Source: Erythrobacter fulvus (GTDB lineage: Bacteria; Pseudomonadota; Alphaproteobacteria; Sphingomonadales; Sphingomonadaceae). From it: a stretch of DNA of 64,000 nucleotides. The notes under the pieces were generated by a model that was not told the origin of the DNA, made no database searches, and saw nothing but the letters and a program-made list of their open reading frames with translations. Shown in pieces: positions 8,978 to 18,120 of this stretch. The position numbers and the translations under genes were made by a program. The stretch is from assembly GCF_028595285.1 (NCBI RefSeq), contig NZ_JAQQXQ010000001.1:518308-582307 (forward strand), read 5' to 3'. Every line of letters starts with the position of its first letter. The stretch's first letter is position 1.

Positions 8978-10405
8978 ATGGATAAGGCGGTCGATGCCGG
9001 GACGCTTGAAGGGCGCCCGCTGTTCTTTTGCGGCATTGGCGGGTCGGGCATGCTCCCCCTCGCGCAGATTGCGCACGGCCTCGGCTTGTCGGTGGCGGGT
9101 TCGGATCGCAGCCGCGACCAGGGCCGTACGCCCGAAAAGTTCGCGTGGCTCGAAAGCAATGGTTTCGCGCTGTTTCCGCAGGACGGCAGCGGGGTGACTT
9201 CGTCCGATCAGGTGCTGGTCGCATCGGCCGCGATCGAGGACACCGTGCCGGAAGTCGCCCGGGCAAAGGAACTGGGTTGCGCGCGGCTGAGCCGTGCCGA
9301 GCTGCTTTCGGCACTCTTCAACAATGCCGGCTTTTCTATCGCGGTCGGCGGAACGTCCGGGAAATCGACCGTCACCGGCATGATCGCCTGGATCCTGTAC
9401 GAAGGCGGCTATGATCCCACAGTGATGAACGGCGCGGTGATGAAGAACTTCGTCAGCCCGGAAAACCTGTTTGCCAGCGCCCGGATCGGCAGGCCCGAAC
9501 TCTTCGTCAGCGAAGTCGACGAAAGCGACGGGTCGATCGCACTTTATCGCCCGACCATCGGGGTGCTGCTCAATGTCAGCCTCGACCATAAAAGCATTGA
9601 GGAACTGCGCGTGCTGTTCGGCGATTTCGTCGCCAAGGCAGGGACAGCAGTGATCAACCTCGACAGTCCCGAGGCCGGTTACCTCGTGCCGAGGGCAAGC
9701 CATTGCGTGACCTTCGGGATCAATAACCCGAAAGCCGACATCACGGTTGAAGCGGACTCGATCGATCAGAGCGAACTGGGCATCCGCGCTGCGGTGATCG
9801 ACAATCGCAAGCGCGAGGTGTTCCCGCTGATCCTGCCGATGCCGGGGATGCACAATCTGTCCAATGCCCTTGCCGCGATTGCAGCGGCCAGCGCGGCCGG
9901 GATCGGGGTTGGCCATGCGGCCTATGCGCTGCGCAGCTTTGGCGGGCTTGCCCGGCGGTTCGACGTGATCGGCACCTCGCCCGGCGGCATTACCGTGATC
10001 GACGATTTCGGTCACAATCCCGAAAAATGCGCCGCCACTTTGCGCACGCTGAGGGCAACTCAAGGCCGGGTGATCGCCTTCTTCCAGCCCCACGGTTACG
10101 GCCCGCTTCGGCAGATGGGCGGCGAACTGGCGCATACCTTCGCGCGCGAGCTGGGGCCGGATGACATCACCATCTTCAGCGACCCGGTCTATTTCGGTGG
10201 CACAGTCGACCGCAGCGAGGGGAGCGAGCGAATTGTGGCGCTGATCAACGAGGCAGGTGGCAACGCCGAACACATCGCCTCGCGCGGTCACTGCGCCGAC
10301 AGGATCATTGCCCTCGCCCGGCCGGGCGATCGGATCGTGGTGATGGGAGCCCGTGACGATACACTGACGGAGTTCGCGCAATCGCTGCTCGCGCGCCTGC
10401 CCTGA
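8978..10405 (+). CDS. Mur ligase family protein, Mpl/MurC-like
   Basis: An ATP-dependent Mur ligase of 475 residues. The N-terminal UDP-sugar domain reads FFCGIGGSGMLPLAQ (17-30); the P-loop is GTSGKST (125-131) where MurC and Mpl usually have GTHGKT; later come FVSEVDESDGS and a C-terminal VIDDFGHNPEKCAATL. Candidates are UDP-N-acetylmuramate:tripeptide ligase (Mpl) or a MurC paralogue. Location outside a division/cell-wall cluster and opposite an LD-carboxypeptidase favours a recycling role (inference). ATG 8978 was chosen over an upstream in-frame GTG at 8885 because family homology begins right after it and the upstream part overlaps ldcA. Confidence 0.8.
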   Translation: MDKAVDAGTLEGRPLFFCGIGGSGMLPLAQIAHGLGLSVAGSDRSRDQGRTPEKFAWLESNGFALFPQDGSGVTSSDQVLVASAAIEDTVPEVARAKELGCARLSRAELLSALFNNAGFSIAVGGTSGKSTVTGMIAWILYEGGYDPTVMNGAVMKNFVSPENLFASARIGRPELFVSEVDESDGSIALYRPTIGVLLNVSLDHKSIEELRVLFGDFVAKAGTAVINLDSPEAGYLVPRASHCVTFGINNPKADITVEADSIDQSELGIRAAVIDNRKREVFPLILPMPGMHNLSNALAAIAAASAAGIGVGHAAYALRSFGGLARRFDVIGTSPGGITVIDDFGHNPEKCAATLRTLRATQGRVIAFFQPHGYGPLRQMGGELAHTFARELGPDDITIFSDPVYFGGTVDRSEGSERIVALINEAGGNAEHIASRGHCADRIIALARPGDRIVVMGARDDTLTEFAQSLLARLP

Positions 10406-10440
10406 CACTTTATGCCCGCGCCACCCGCCATGCTTGGCGG

Positions 10441-10689
10441 ATGCTGGGCGTACTGGTGCTGGCGATCGGCATCGTCGTTGCGGTCGATCGGCTATATGGC
10501 CATTCAAGCATCGCATTTGCGGCAGCGATTGTGCTGCTTGTGATTGCCAATGCTCCGATGCTGCGGTTCAACTGTCCGGAATGCGGCAAGAACGCCTTCT
10601 TCCGCGGCCTGTTCGTGGTGCCCTGGCCCAACCGCGTCTGCACCAGCTGCGGAACCGCGCTCGATACGGCAAATCCCCAAAAACGCTGA
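10441..10689 (+). CDS. Small membrane protein with C-terminal zinc ribbon
   Basis: An 82-residue protein of unknown function. Two hydrophobic helices (about residues 2-15 and 22-40) are followed by a zinc-ribbon-like unit, CPECGKN and CTSCG, 25 residues apart. It starts 35 bases after the Mur ligase gene and ends 35 bases before an acyl-CoA synthetase, on the same strand. The upstream frame stays open for about 13 codons with a plausible basic N-terminus but has only a CTG, so the start is uncertain. The two Cys pairs make coding likely. Confidence 0.7.
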   Translation: MLGVLVLAIGIVVAVDRLYGHSSIAFAAAIVLLVIANAPMLRFNCPECGKNAFFRGLFVVPWPNRVCTSCGTALDTANPQKR

Positions 10690-10724
10690 TGGATGCGGCA
10701 ACCCGCCAAAGGTAGCACTCGCCC

Positions 10725-12251
10725 ATGCATCCCCGCGATTTCTCTCTCGACACCCTGCTGGCCAATTGCGCCGCGCGCCATGCCCACCGGATCGCCACGG
10801 TCGACGGCACGCAGCGCCTGACATGGGCGGAACTTGACCAGCGGGTGGAAACGCTGGCCCGCTGGCTGCTGGCGCGCGGCATTGCGCCGGGTGACCGCGT
10901 GGCGTTGCTGCTGACCGATGGCGCACCGTTTCTCACCACCCTGCTTGCATGCGGCAGGATCGGCGCCATCAGCGTACTGCTCAACTGGCGGCTTGCTCCT
11001 GGCGAGATCGCGTGGATCATAGACAATGCCGATGTCTCCATGACCTTCGCGAACCCGCGCTTTGCCCATCTGCTGGCCGAGGCTGAAGCGGGTGAAGCGA
11101 TCGCGGTGGACGAAGGGCACGACCCGCAAACAGCGTTCGAGACGATGGTAACGGCACCGCAAGTCCGACCGACCTTCCCCGACCTCACTCCCGATCGCCC
11201 GCTCTACATGATGTATACCAGCGGCACGACCGGACGGCCAAAGGGCTGCCTGCAAGCCGGCAGCGCAGTCGCGGCGAGCGCGCTTGGCTTCGCGCAGCAT
11301 CGCGGGTTCCGGCAGGACGAGGTGCTGCTTTCGGTCAATCCGCTGTTCCATGTGGTGGGCATGCAGCAGGTCGCCGCGATGCTCGCCTGCGGGGGCACCA
11401 GCGTCTTCGCGAGGCGTGACGACGACAATGCCGCGATCCTTGATCTGCTCCACCGTGAAGCCTGCACCACCACCAGCGCCTTTCCGACCATCTGTTTTCC
11501 GTGGCAGGCGATGGAGCCGATCCGCAATGGGGTGATGCCGCTCACCAATTACACCGGCGGCGCAGGCATGGGCCGCCCGCAAATGTACGAATTCATCGAG
11601 AAGGAATGGGATGCCCGCGTCGTCGGCGGCTACGGCCAAACCGAAATCTGCGGCTTTGCCACCTTCATCGATTATGCGGACATGCTGGAGCATCCCCGTT
11701 CGATCGGCTGGACACTGCCGCATGTGCAGATGGCCGTGCACGATCCGGAAGGCAATCACCTGCCCCCCGGCGAGGAAGGCGAGCTGTGCCTGCGCGGCCC
11801 TTCGGTGATGCTCGGCTACTGGCGCAACCCGGAGGCGAGCGAGGCTGCGCTCGGCCATGGCTGGCTGCGCACCGGCGATCTCGGCACGATGGACGAGCGC
11901 GGCTTGGGCTATCTGCTGGGGCGCGCAAAAGAGCTGATCAAGACCGGCGGCGAAAACGTCTACCCGGCCGAGGTCGACGCCGTGTTCGCCGCCATGCCCG
12001 AAGTGGCCGACGCGGGCTGCTGCGGCGTGCCCGACAAGCAATGGGGCGAAGCAGTGAAAGCCTTTGTGGTTCTGAAGCCAGGAACGAGCCTGTCCCGGGA
12101 GGAAATCACCGCCCGCTTCAAGGGCCAGATCGCGGGCTACAAGCGCCCGCGTTATATCGAATTCGTGGACAGCCTACCCCGCGATCCGATCGGCAAGCTG
12201 CTGCGCCGCGAGCTTTCGGCACGGCCGGTAACCCCCGATCAGGCGGCGTGA
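10725..12251 (+). CDS. Acyl-CoA synthetase (AMP-forming, ANL superfamily)
   Basis: Activates a carboxylic acid to acyl-AMP and then acyl-CoA. The 508-residue protein has the P-loop-like YTSGTTGRPKG (164-174), GGYGQTE, the hinge region GYLLGRAKELIKTGGENVYPAEVD, and the C-terminal catalytic Lys in LPRDPIGKLLRR. Overall it resembles medium/long-chain or aryl acid CoA ligases; the substrate cannot be read from sequence. Given phaC and phaZ upstream, an aliphatic acid is plausible. It meets a convergent PhyH-type gene 8 bases after its stop. Confidence 0.88.
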   Translation: MHPRDFSLDTLLANCAARHAHRIATVDGTQRLTWAELDQRVETLARWLLARGIAPGDRVALLLTDGAPFLTTLLACGRIGAISVLLNWRLAPGEIAWIIDNADVSMTFANPRFAHLLAEAEAGEAIAVDEGHDPQTAFETMVTAPQVRPTFPDLTPDRPLYMMYTSGTTGRPKGCLQAGSAVAASALGFAQHRGFRQDEVLLSVNPLFHVVGMQQVAAMLACGGTSVFARRDDDNAAILDLLHREACTTTSAFPTICFPWQAMEPIRNGVMPLTNYTGGAGMGRPQMYEFIEKEWDARVVGGYGQTEICGFATFIDYADMLEHPRSIGWTLPHVQMAVHDPEGNHLPPGEEGELCLRGPSVMLGYWRNPEASEAALGHGWLRTGDLGTMDERGLGYLLGRAKELIKTGGENVYPAEVDAVFAAMPEVADAGCCGVPDKQWGEAVKAFVVLKPGTSLSREEITARFKGQIAGYKRPRYIEFVDSLPRDPIGKLLRRELSARPVTPDQAA

Positions 12252-12259
12252 AAGCCCAA

Positions 12260-13423
12260 TCAGGCGGCTGCGGCGCGCCCGGCAGGCTCTGCGCCGACGG
12301 GATAGTCCAGCAGATCACGCAGGGTCAGCGGCTCGGCTGCCAGGGTCGGGTGCGGGGAATATCCGTCGTGCCAGTATTTGTGCTCGATCATGTCGCGGGC
12401 AATGCTCATGCCGATGATCCGCCGTGGCTGGGATGATCGATTGTCCGGCCCCGCATGAAGCAGGTCGCTGCGATAAAGGATCACTGTCCCCTTGCGCGGC
12501 GCGGTCTGCACAATCGGGAACAGCCGGTCGAGCGCCTTGCCCTGGCGCCACAACTTCCACAAGGTCAGCGGTCCCAGCATGGCAAGGCTTAGCTGGGCGT
12601 TCTTGCCAAGCAGGAAACGCAGCAGATTGGGCTGGTGCTGATCCCACTTGGTCGAAAACACCCGGTCGCGGAATTCGCCCGGTGCTAGCGGGGTGACCGG
12701 GTCCTTCCGCATGGCCCATAACTTGGCGAGATTGTGCCGGAAAATACGCAGATTGCAGCGCTTGCGGAACAGCTCCATCAATTCGTTGGCTTTGCCGCCG
12801 TGGGTATTTCCTACGCCGCCAAAAAGATGCGTCCCGGGGACGAAAACAGTGCCGCCCTGCTGGTCGCTGACATCATCGACCGCCGCAAACATGCTGATCA
12901 CCCCGCTCGGGTCGCGGTGCACATATTGATGTGACGAACCCTGATAGCTGGTGAAGGTGGCGATTTCGAGCAGCGGGCGCGAAGGCCCGCAATATTCGGT
13001 CAGCACCCCTTCAAGGCGCTGGCACAGGGTCGCGGCGAAGCGCTTGACCGGCGGGCTGGATGGCAGCGAGCAGAAATCGCGACGCTTGTAACTATTGTCC
13101 GTTTCGCTGGCGAAGGAGCAATGGGCACGGTCTGGATCGGCGACGGTCTGGTGTACCAGATCAAGCCCGGCGCCGGCTTCGGCTTCCGAAAGCAGGCCGG
13201 TCAACACCACCACCCCATGAGTATCCATCATCGCCACCGCCTGCCGGACGCAGTGATCGGCAAGCCGCCCGGCCTCGTCGAGTACGGCCGCGACTTCATA
13301 GGCGGAGGTATCGCTGGAAACCTCGAGTTCCATCATGCCCAAATACCCCATCCGTGCCCGCCCCATCTCGAGGGGTGGCAGTATCCCGCCTGCCCAGACA
13401 CGGTGTTGCCGGGCTGGCTGCAC
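12260..13423 (-). CDS. Phytanoyl-CoA dioxygenase (PhyH) family protein
   Basis: A likely Fe(II)/2-oxoglutarate-dependent oxygenase. The HxD part of the iron-binding facial triad is in YVHRDPSG, the distal His in LLHAGPDNRSSQPR, and that same segment supplies an Arg for the co-substrate. FVPGTHLF is another family block. Substrate unknown. The given start is the longest frame; ATGs at 13366, 13351, 13336 and 13333 are alternatives, and I would favour 13336 or 13333 (protein beginning MMELEVSSD) because the first 20 residues look non-conserved. It is convergent with the acyl-CoA synthetase. Confidence 0.75.
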   Translation of the reverse strand: MQPARQHRVWAGGILPPLEMGRARMGYLGMMELEVSSDTSAYEVAAVLDEAGRLADHCVRQAVAMMDTHGVVVLTGLLSEAEAGAGLDLVHQTVADPDRAHCSFASETDNSYKRRDFCSLPSSPPVKRFAATLCQRLEGVLTEYCGPSRPLLEIATFTSYQGSSHQYVHRDPSGVISMFAAVDDVSDQQGGTVFVPGTHLFGGVGNTHGGKANELMELFRKRCNLRIFRHNLAKLWAMRKDPVTPLAPGEFRDRVFSTKWDQHQPNLLRFLLGKNAQLSLAMLGPLTLWKLWRQGKALDRLFPIVQTAPRKGTVILYRSDLLHAGPDNRSSQPRRIIGMSIARDMIEHKYWHDGYSPHPTLAAEPLTLRDLLDYPVGAEPAGRAAAA

Positions 13424-13517
13424 GTACGTTCGCCGTGTTATTGGCGCAGAAAATTGACCATCGGGTTAACTGACGGGCAACGGCAGCACATGCCGGGCAA
13501 TACGCGCTGCGGCGACT

Positions 13518-14159
13518 CTATTGGCCGAGCGCCGCGCGCCCTGCCTCTTCGCGCTCAAACGCACGAACATAAGCGGGTCGCGCCGTCAGCCTCTCGCGGT
13601 AATCCTTAAGGCTTTGCGGAACGCCTTCGTCCAGCCCGACACTCTGGGCCAGGATCAACGCGTAGCCCACGCAGATGTCGGCTACGGTAAAGCGGTCCGC
13701 GCACAGGAATTCACGGCCCTGCAAACGCTGTTCGACCTTCACCAGCCGTTTGTGGAACCATTTGGCATAGGCATGCCCGGCCTCGGCCCAACCCTTCTCC
13801 TTCTCGAAGATGGCAAAGCGCATATAGACCGTCTGCGGGAAGGTGATCGTCGCGTCCGCATGGAAGGTGTAGTCGAGGTATTCGCCATAGTCCCGCTCGC
13901 CCGGCGCGATGGCGAGATCGGTATAGCCCGAACGCGTGGCAAGGTAATGCGCAATGGCACAGCTTTCGGTCATCCGCGTCTCGCCGTCGACCAGCAGCGG
14001 CACGGTGCCGAGCGGGTTCAGATCGAGATATTCGGGCGCAAGATAGCGCGGCGGAAACGGCAGGATGTTGAGGTCGATATCAACCCCGGCCTCCTCGGCC
14101 GCCCAGGTGGCGCGCAGGCCGCGTGAACGGGCGCAGGTGTAGAGAACGGGCTTTGTCAT
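13518..14159 (-). CDS. Glutathione S-transferase family protein
   Basis: A 213-residue soluble GST-like protein. The thioredoxin-like N-terminal domain (KPVLYTCARSRGLRATWAAEE) is followed by the GSH-binding GTVPLLVDG and MTESCAIAHYLA segments, the latter holding the usual glutamate-serine pair for the gamma-glutamyl group. The C-terminal helical domain includes FTVADICVGYAL. Possible roles are detoxification or isomerisation. It lies 9 bases upstream of the DUF808 gene end and runs in the same direction, so they may share a transcript. Confidence 0.9.
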   Translation of the reverse strand: MTKPVLYTCARSRGLRATWAAEEAGVDIDLNILPFPPRYLAPEYLDLNPLGTVPLLVDGETRMTESCAIAHYLATRSGYTDLAIAPGERDYGEYLDYTFHADATITFPQTVYMRFAIFEKEKGWAEAGHAYAKWFHKRLVKVEQRLQGREFLCADRFTVADICVGYALILAQSVGLDEGVPQSLKDYRERLTARPAYVRAFEREEAGRAALGQ

Positions 14160-14168
14160 GGGCGCATC

Positions 14169-15107
14169 CTAGTGCCCTTCCTCGGCACCGACACCCAGCA
14201 CTTTGTGCAGCACAAAAGCGATCAGGCCGCCCAGCACCAATCCGACAACAGCGGAAATTGCGGCGTAGGTGGCCCAGCCCAGCACGCCGCCTGCTGCCGC
14301 CTCCACCGCATGTTCGGCGCCGTGAACCACATCGTAGATCGCATGAAAGCCAATCTCGTGCGTACCGTGGACAATGATCCCCCCGCCGACCCACAGCATC
14401 GCCACCGTGCCGATGATCGACAGCGCGGCAAGCAATTTGGGCACGAAGCGCAGCAGGAAGCGCCCGAAAGACTGCTTCCACTCGGCCGCCTGCTTGGTGA
14501 GATAAAGCCCGATATCGTCGATCTTCACGATCAGTCCCACCGCGCCGTAGACCGCCAGCGTCACCACCACCGCCACCAGCGCGAGCACCGCACCGCGGAT
14601 CAGCAGCGTCTCGTCCGCCACCTCGTTAAGCGCGATCGCCATGATTTCGGCGGACAGGATCAAATCGGTGCGGATCGCGCCCGCCACACGCTTGTTCTCG
14701 AAAGCGACCGGGTCTGCGATCTCGTCATCGAGCGTCGCGCCGTGCTTGTCCGCCCCCAGCTTCTCCAGCACCTTTTCTGCGCCTTCGTAACACAGGAAGG
14801 CCCCGCCCAGCATCAGGATGAAAATGATCGCTTGCGGCAGAAACTCCGACAAGATCAGCGCCCCGGGCAGCAGGAACAGCAGCTTGTTGCGCAAACTCCC
14901 CTTGGTGATCTTCCAGATGATCGGCAGTTCGCGAGCCGGGGAAAGGCCGGTGACATAGCTCGGCGTAACCGCCGCATCGTCGATCACCACGCCCGCTGTC
15001 TTGGTGCCTGCCTTGCCCGCGGCCACCCCGATATCGTCGATCGAAGCCGATGCCGCCTTGGCGATCACCGAAATGTCATCCAGCAGTGCGACCAGTCCTG
15101 AAGGCAT
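14169..15107 (-). CDS. DUF808 (YedI-like) membrane protein
   Basis: A 312-residue integral membrane protein of the DUF808/YedI family, whose function is not established. The N-terminus [20 protein letters not shown] is diagnostic, and there are several hydrophobic stretches ([71 protein letters not shown]; a C-terminal helix). It is divergent from rpsF; 209 bases separate the two starts. Confidence 0.88.
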   Translation of the reverse strand: MPSGLVALLDDISVIAKAASASIDDIGVAAGKAGTKTAGVVIDDAAVTPSYVTGLSPARELPIIWKITKGSLRNKLLFLLPGALILSEFLPQAIIFILMLGGAFLCYEGAEKVLEKLGADKHGATLDDEIADPVAFENKRVAGAIRTDLILSAEIMAIALNEVADETLLIRGAVLALVAVVVTLAVYGAVGLIVKIDDIGLYLTKQAAEWKQSFGRFLLRFVPKLLAALSIIGTVAMLWVGGGIIVHGTHEIGFHAIYDVVHGAEHAVEAAAGGVLGWATYAAISAVVGLVLGGLIAFVLHKVLGVGAEEGH

Positions 15108-15316
15108 GTGGGTTCCCCTTGGCGCGAATCACATGCGCCCAAACTAGCGCGTGCCCGTCCGATTCCCGCGCGACAAGACTTGCAATTCACCGCCAAAGCT
15201 GTAAGGGGCCGCGCTTCGCCGGGGAACCGCCCTTGCGATTGTCGAAGAAAGCCGGAGGGGCCCCGTTCATCCGAACGGACAAGCCAGCGATCGGCATTGA
15301 AGTGAAAGGACGCGGG

Positions 15317-15682
15317 ATGGCGCTCTACGAGCACATCTTTCTCGCACGTCAGGATCTGAGCCAAGCTCAAGTCGACGCGCTGGCGGCACAAGCCACCGAA
15401 ATCATCGAAGCCAACAACGGCAAGGTCACCAAGACCGAAACCTGGGGTCTGAAGTCGCTCGCCTACAAGATCGAGCGTAACCGCAAGGCACACTTCGTGC
15501 TGCTCAACATCGACGCCCCCGGCAACGTGGTGGCCGAGCTCGAGCGCCAGACCCGTATCAACGAAGACGTCATCCGCTACATGACCATCCGCGTGGACGC
15601 CCACGAGGAAGGCCCCAGCGTGATGATGCGCAAGAACGAACGCGAGCGTAAGCGCCGCGAAACCCGTGAGGAGCGCGACTGA
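15317..15682 (+). CDS. rpsF: 30S ribosomal protein S6
   Basis: Binds 16S rRNA with S18 in the platform of the small subunit. The 121-residue protein begins [15 protein letters not shown] and has the [22 protein letters not shown] block. ATG 15317 follows AAGGA; the frame continues upstream to 15050 without homology. The C-terminus is a basic, charged tail ending ETREERD, not the acidic EE end seen on the E. coli RimK substrate. The stop overlaps the rpsR start by one base. Confidence 0.97.
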   Translation: MALYEHIFLARQDLSQAQVDALAAQATEIIEANNGKVTKTETWGLKSLAYKIERNRKAHFVLLNIDAPGNVVAELERQTRINEDVIRYMTIRVDAHEEGPSVMMRKNERERKRRETREERD

Positions 15683-15906
15683 TGGCCCGCCCGTTTTTCC
15701 GCCGCCGCAAGTCCTGCCCGTTCGCGGCCAAGGACGCCCCGAAGATCGATTACAAGGACGTGCGCCTGCTTCAGGGCTTCATGTCCGAGCGTGGCAAGAT
15801 CGTGCCTTCGCGCATCACCGCCGTGTCTGCCAAGAAGCAGCGTGAACTCGCCCAGGCGATCAAGCGCGCACGCCAGATCGGCCTGCTGCCGTTCATCGTG
15901 AAGTAA
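15682..15906 (+). CDS. rpsR: 30S ribosomal protein S18
   Basis: A 74-residue small-subunit protein that forms a heterodimer with S6 on the 16S rRNA. Family features are [10 protein letters not shown] at the N-terminus, [25 protein letters not shown] and the C-terminal [10 protein letters not shown]. It starts in the last base of rpsF, which supports translational coupling, and is followed after 14 bases, including a GAGGAG ribosome binding sequence, by rplI. Confidence 0.98.
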   Translation: MARPFFRRRKSCPFAAKDAPKIDYKDVRLLQGFMSERGKIVPSRITAVSAKKQRELAQAIKRARQIGLLPFIVK

Positions 15907-15920
15907 GAGGAGAAAGAGAC

Positions 15921-16538
15921 ATGGATATCATTCTCCTCGAGCGCATCGAGAAGCTCGGATCGATCGGCGACATCGTCACCGTCAAGGATGGCTACGCCCG
16001 CAACTTCCTGCTCCCGCAGAAGAAGGCCCTGCGCGCCAACGACGCCAACAAGAAGGTGTTCGAAGCCAACCGTGACCGGCTGGAAAAGGAAAACGCCGAA
16101 CGTCGCACCGACGCCGAAAAGATGGGCGAAAAGGTTGCTGGCGCAGAAGTGGTGCTGATCCGCGCTGCCTCGAACGCCGGCCAGCTCTACGGCTCGGTCA
16201 GCGTGCGCGACATCGTCGCCGGGCTCGCCGAACAGGGTCATAACGTCGACAAGCGCATGGTCATCCTCGGCGCGCCGATCAAGAACATCGGGATGCACAA
16301 CGTCACCGTTGCCCTGCACCCCGAAGTGCGCGTCACGGTGAAGGCCAACGTCGCGCGTTCGGACGATGAAGCCAAGCTGCAGAGCGAAGGCGTCGACGTG
16401 CTCGCGCAGATGTTCGAAGACGAACAGCGCGCCATCGAAGAGCAGGCTGAAGCCACCCGCATCGAAACGGGCCTTGAGCCGGGCGAAATCCCCGCCGAGC
16501 TGCTCGAAGAGCGCGGCGAAGAGGGCGAAGAAGCCTGA
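15921..16538 (+). CDS. rplI: 50S ribosomal protein L9
   Basis: Binds 23S rRNA near the base of the L1 stalk. The N-terminal rRNA-binding domain [30 protein letters not shown] is clear, then the long connecting helix and the C-terminal domain. At 205 residues it is longer than E. coli L9 (149) because of an acidic C-terminal extension rich in Glu (about the last 50 residues), typical of alphaproteobacteria. A strong terminator hairpin follows 29 bases after the stop. Confidence 0.97.
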   Translation: MDIILLERIEKLGSIGDIVTVKDGYARNFLLPQKKALRANDANKKVFEANRDRLEKENAERRTDAEKMGEKVAGAEVVLIRAASNAGQLYGSVSVRDIVAGLAEQGHNVDKRMVILGAPIKNIGMHNVTVALHPEVRVTVKANVARSDDEAKLQSEGVDVLAQMFEDEQRAIEEQAEATRIETGLEPGEIPAELLEERGEEGEEA

Positions 16539-16567
16539 TACTCGCGGCCTTCCGGCCAGGTTATCTC

Positions 16568-16607
16568 AGAAGGGCGCGGGGATCGGATGCGATCTCCGCG
16601 CCCTTCT
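16568..16607 (+). terminator. Intrinsic terminator of rpsF-rpsR-rplI
   Basis: The arm starting AGAAGGGCGCGG pairs over 17 bases, with one G-U pair, with the arm ending CCGCGCCCTTCT around a short loop, then TT. It lies between rplI and amn. Confidence 0.8.
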
Positions 16608-16677
16608 TGTAAACAGCGTCAACTCGCGCGAAGGTGCTGCCACACAACGATAACAACAAAGGAGCAGAACAACTGCC

Positions 16678-18117
16678 ATGATCGATATTCCTAACATCCT
16701 CGCCCAGCTTCAGCAGCATTACGACGAGGCCGTGCGCGCGCTGCGCGACGATGTGATTGCCTATGGCAAGAACGGCACGATCCCGCCGCAGCGCAAGCGC
16801 GAGGATGGCAGCTATGCCTATCCGCAGATCACCCTGCGCTATTCCGGAACTGGCAGCAGCCCGCAGGATCGCAGCCGCGCTTTCGGGCGCCTCGAACTGC
16901 CCGGCACCTACACCACCACCATCACGCATCCGGACCTGTTCGCCCACTACCTGACCGAACAGCTCCAACTGATCGGCAGCGAATACGAGATAGACATCGC
17001 GGTCGAGCGTTCGCGCCAGGAAATTCCCTTCCCCTACGTGCTCGATGGCGAGGCCGGTGCCGCGATGGTCGGCATTTCCCCGCAGGATATCGCCGCGCAC
17101 TTCCCCTCGACCGATCTTGCGCTCATCGGAGACGAATTGGCCGACGGGATCGAGTTTGCCGAAGATCAGGACATGCCGCTATCGCTGTTCGATGGCTTGC
17201 GCACCGATTACTCGCTCGCCCGGCTGAAGCATTATACCGGCAGCGAAGTCAGCGATTTTCAGGACTTCATCCTGTTTACGAACTATCACCGCTATGTCGA
17301 TGAATTCGTGAATTGGGGTGCCACGCAGATAGGGCAGGATGGCTATGTCGCGCTGACCGGCGCGGCGGGGCTCGATATCCGCGAGAAGACCGCCCATGCG
17401 CAAGACCAGTTGAACGACACCGCTTGGCGCCGCCATCAGATGCCCGCCTATCACCTGATCCGCGAGGACGGACGCGGGATCACGCTGGTCAATATCGGTG
17501 TGGGCCCGTCCAACGCCAAGACAATCTGCGATCACCTCGCGGTGCTGCGCCCTCACGCATGGCTGATGATCGGCCACTGTGGCGGCCTTCGCTCGACCCA
17601 GAAGATCGGCGACTTCGTGCTTGCCCACGCCTATCTGCGCGACGATCACGTGCTTGATCCCGTGCTCCCGCCCGAAGTGCCGATCCCGCCGATTGCCGAA
17701 GTGCAGCAGGCAATGGCCACCGCGGCCGAGCAGGTTTCCGGCGTGCAGGGCGCGAACCTCAAGCAGCGGATGCGCACCGGGACGGTCGTCACCACCGATG
17801 ATCGCAACTGGGAACTGCGCTATTCCTCCTCGGCCAAGCGCTTCTCGCAGAGCCGTGCAATCGCAATCGACATGGAAAGCGCGACGATCGCTACGCAGGG
17901 CTATCGCTTCCGCGTGCCCTATGGGACGCTGCTGTGCGTCTCGGACAAGCCGCTCCATGGCGAGATCAAGCTGCCCGGGCAGGCCAACAAGTTCTACGAG
18001 GAAGCGATTGCGGCCCACCTACAGATGGGCATCGTCGCTTGTGCCAAGCTGCGCGACGAGGGCGACCGCCTGCACTCGCGGAAACTGCGCGCCTTCAACG
18101 AACCGCCGTTCCGGTAA
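16678..18117 (+). CDS. amn: AMP nucleosidase
   Basis: Cleaves AMP to adenine and ribose 5-phosphate, helping control adenylate pools. At 479 residues it matches the bacterial Amn length. The N-terminal Amn-specific domain runs to about residue 180; the C-terminal nucleoside-phosphorylase-like domain carries LVNIGVGPSNAKTICDHLAVLRP, IGHCGGLR and the purine-site AIDMESATIA. An SDR gene begins 3 bases after its stop, so the two are probably co-transcribed. It begins after the rplI terminator, so it has its own promoter in 16608-16677. Confidence 0.95.
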   Translation: MIDIPNILAQLQQHYDEAVRALRDDVIAYGKNGTIPPQRKREDGSYAYPQITLRYSGTGSSPQDRSRAFGRLELPGTYTTTITHPDLFAHYLTEQLQLIGSEYEIDIAVERSRQEIPFPYVLDGEAGAAMVGISPQDIAAHFPSTDLALIGDELADGIEFAEDQDMPLSLFDGLRTDYSLARLKHYTGSEVSDFQDFILFTNYHRYVDEFVNWGATQIGQDGYVALTGAAGLDIREKTAHAQDQLNDTAWRRHQMPAYHLIREDGRGITLVNIGVGPSNAKTICDHLAVLRPHAWLMIGHCGGLRSTQKIGDFVLAHAYLRDDHVLDPVLPPEVPIPPIAEVQQAMATAAEQVSGVQGANLKQRMRTGTVVTTDDRNWELRYSSSAKRFSQSRAIAIDMESATIATQGYRFRVPYGTLLCVSDKPLHGEIKLPGQANKFYEEAIAAHLQMGIVACAKLRDEGDRLHSRKLRAFNEPPFR

Positions 18118-18120
18118 GTC

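Noticed and set aside
8927..10516. 529-codon antisense frame over the Mpl-like ligase
   Set aside because: Same reason: a shadow of a well-supported gene.
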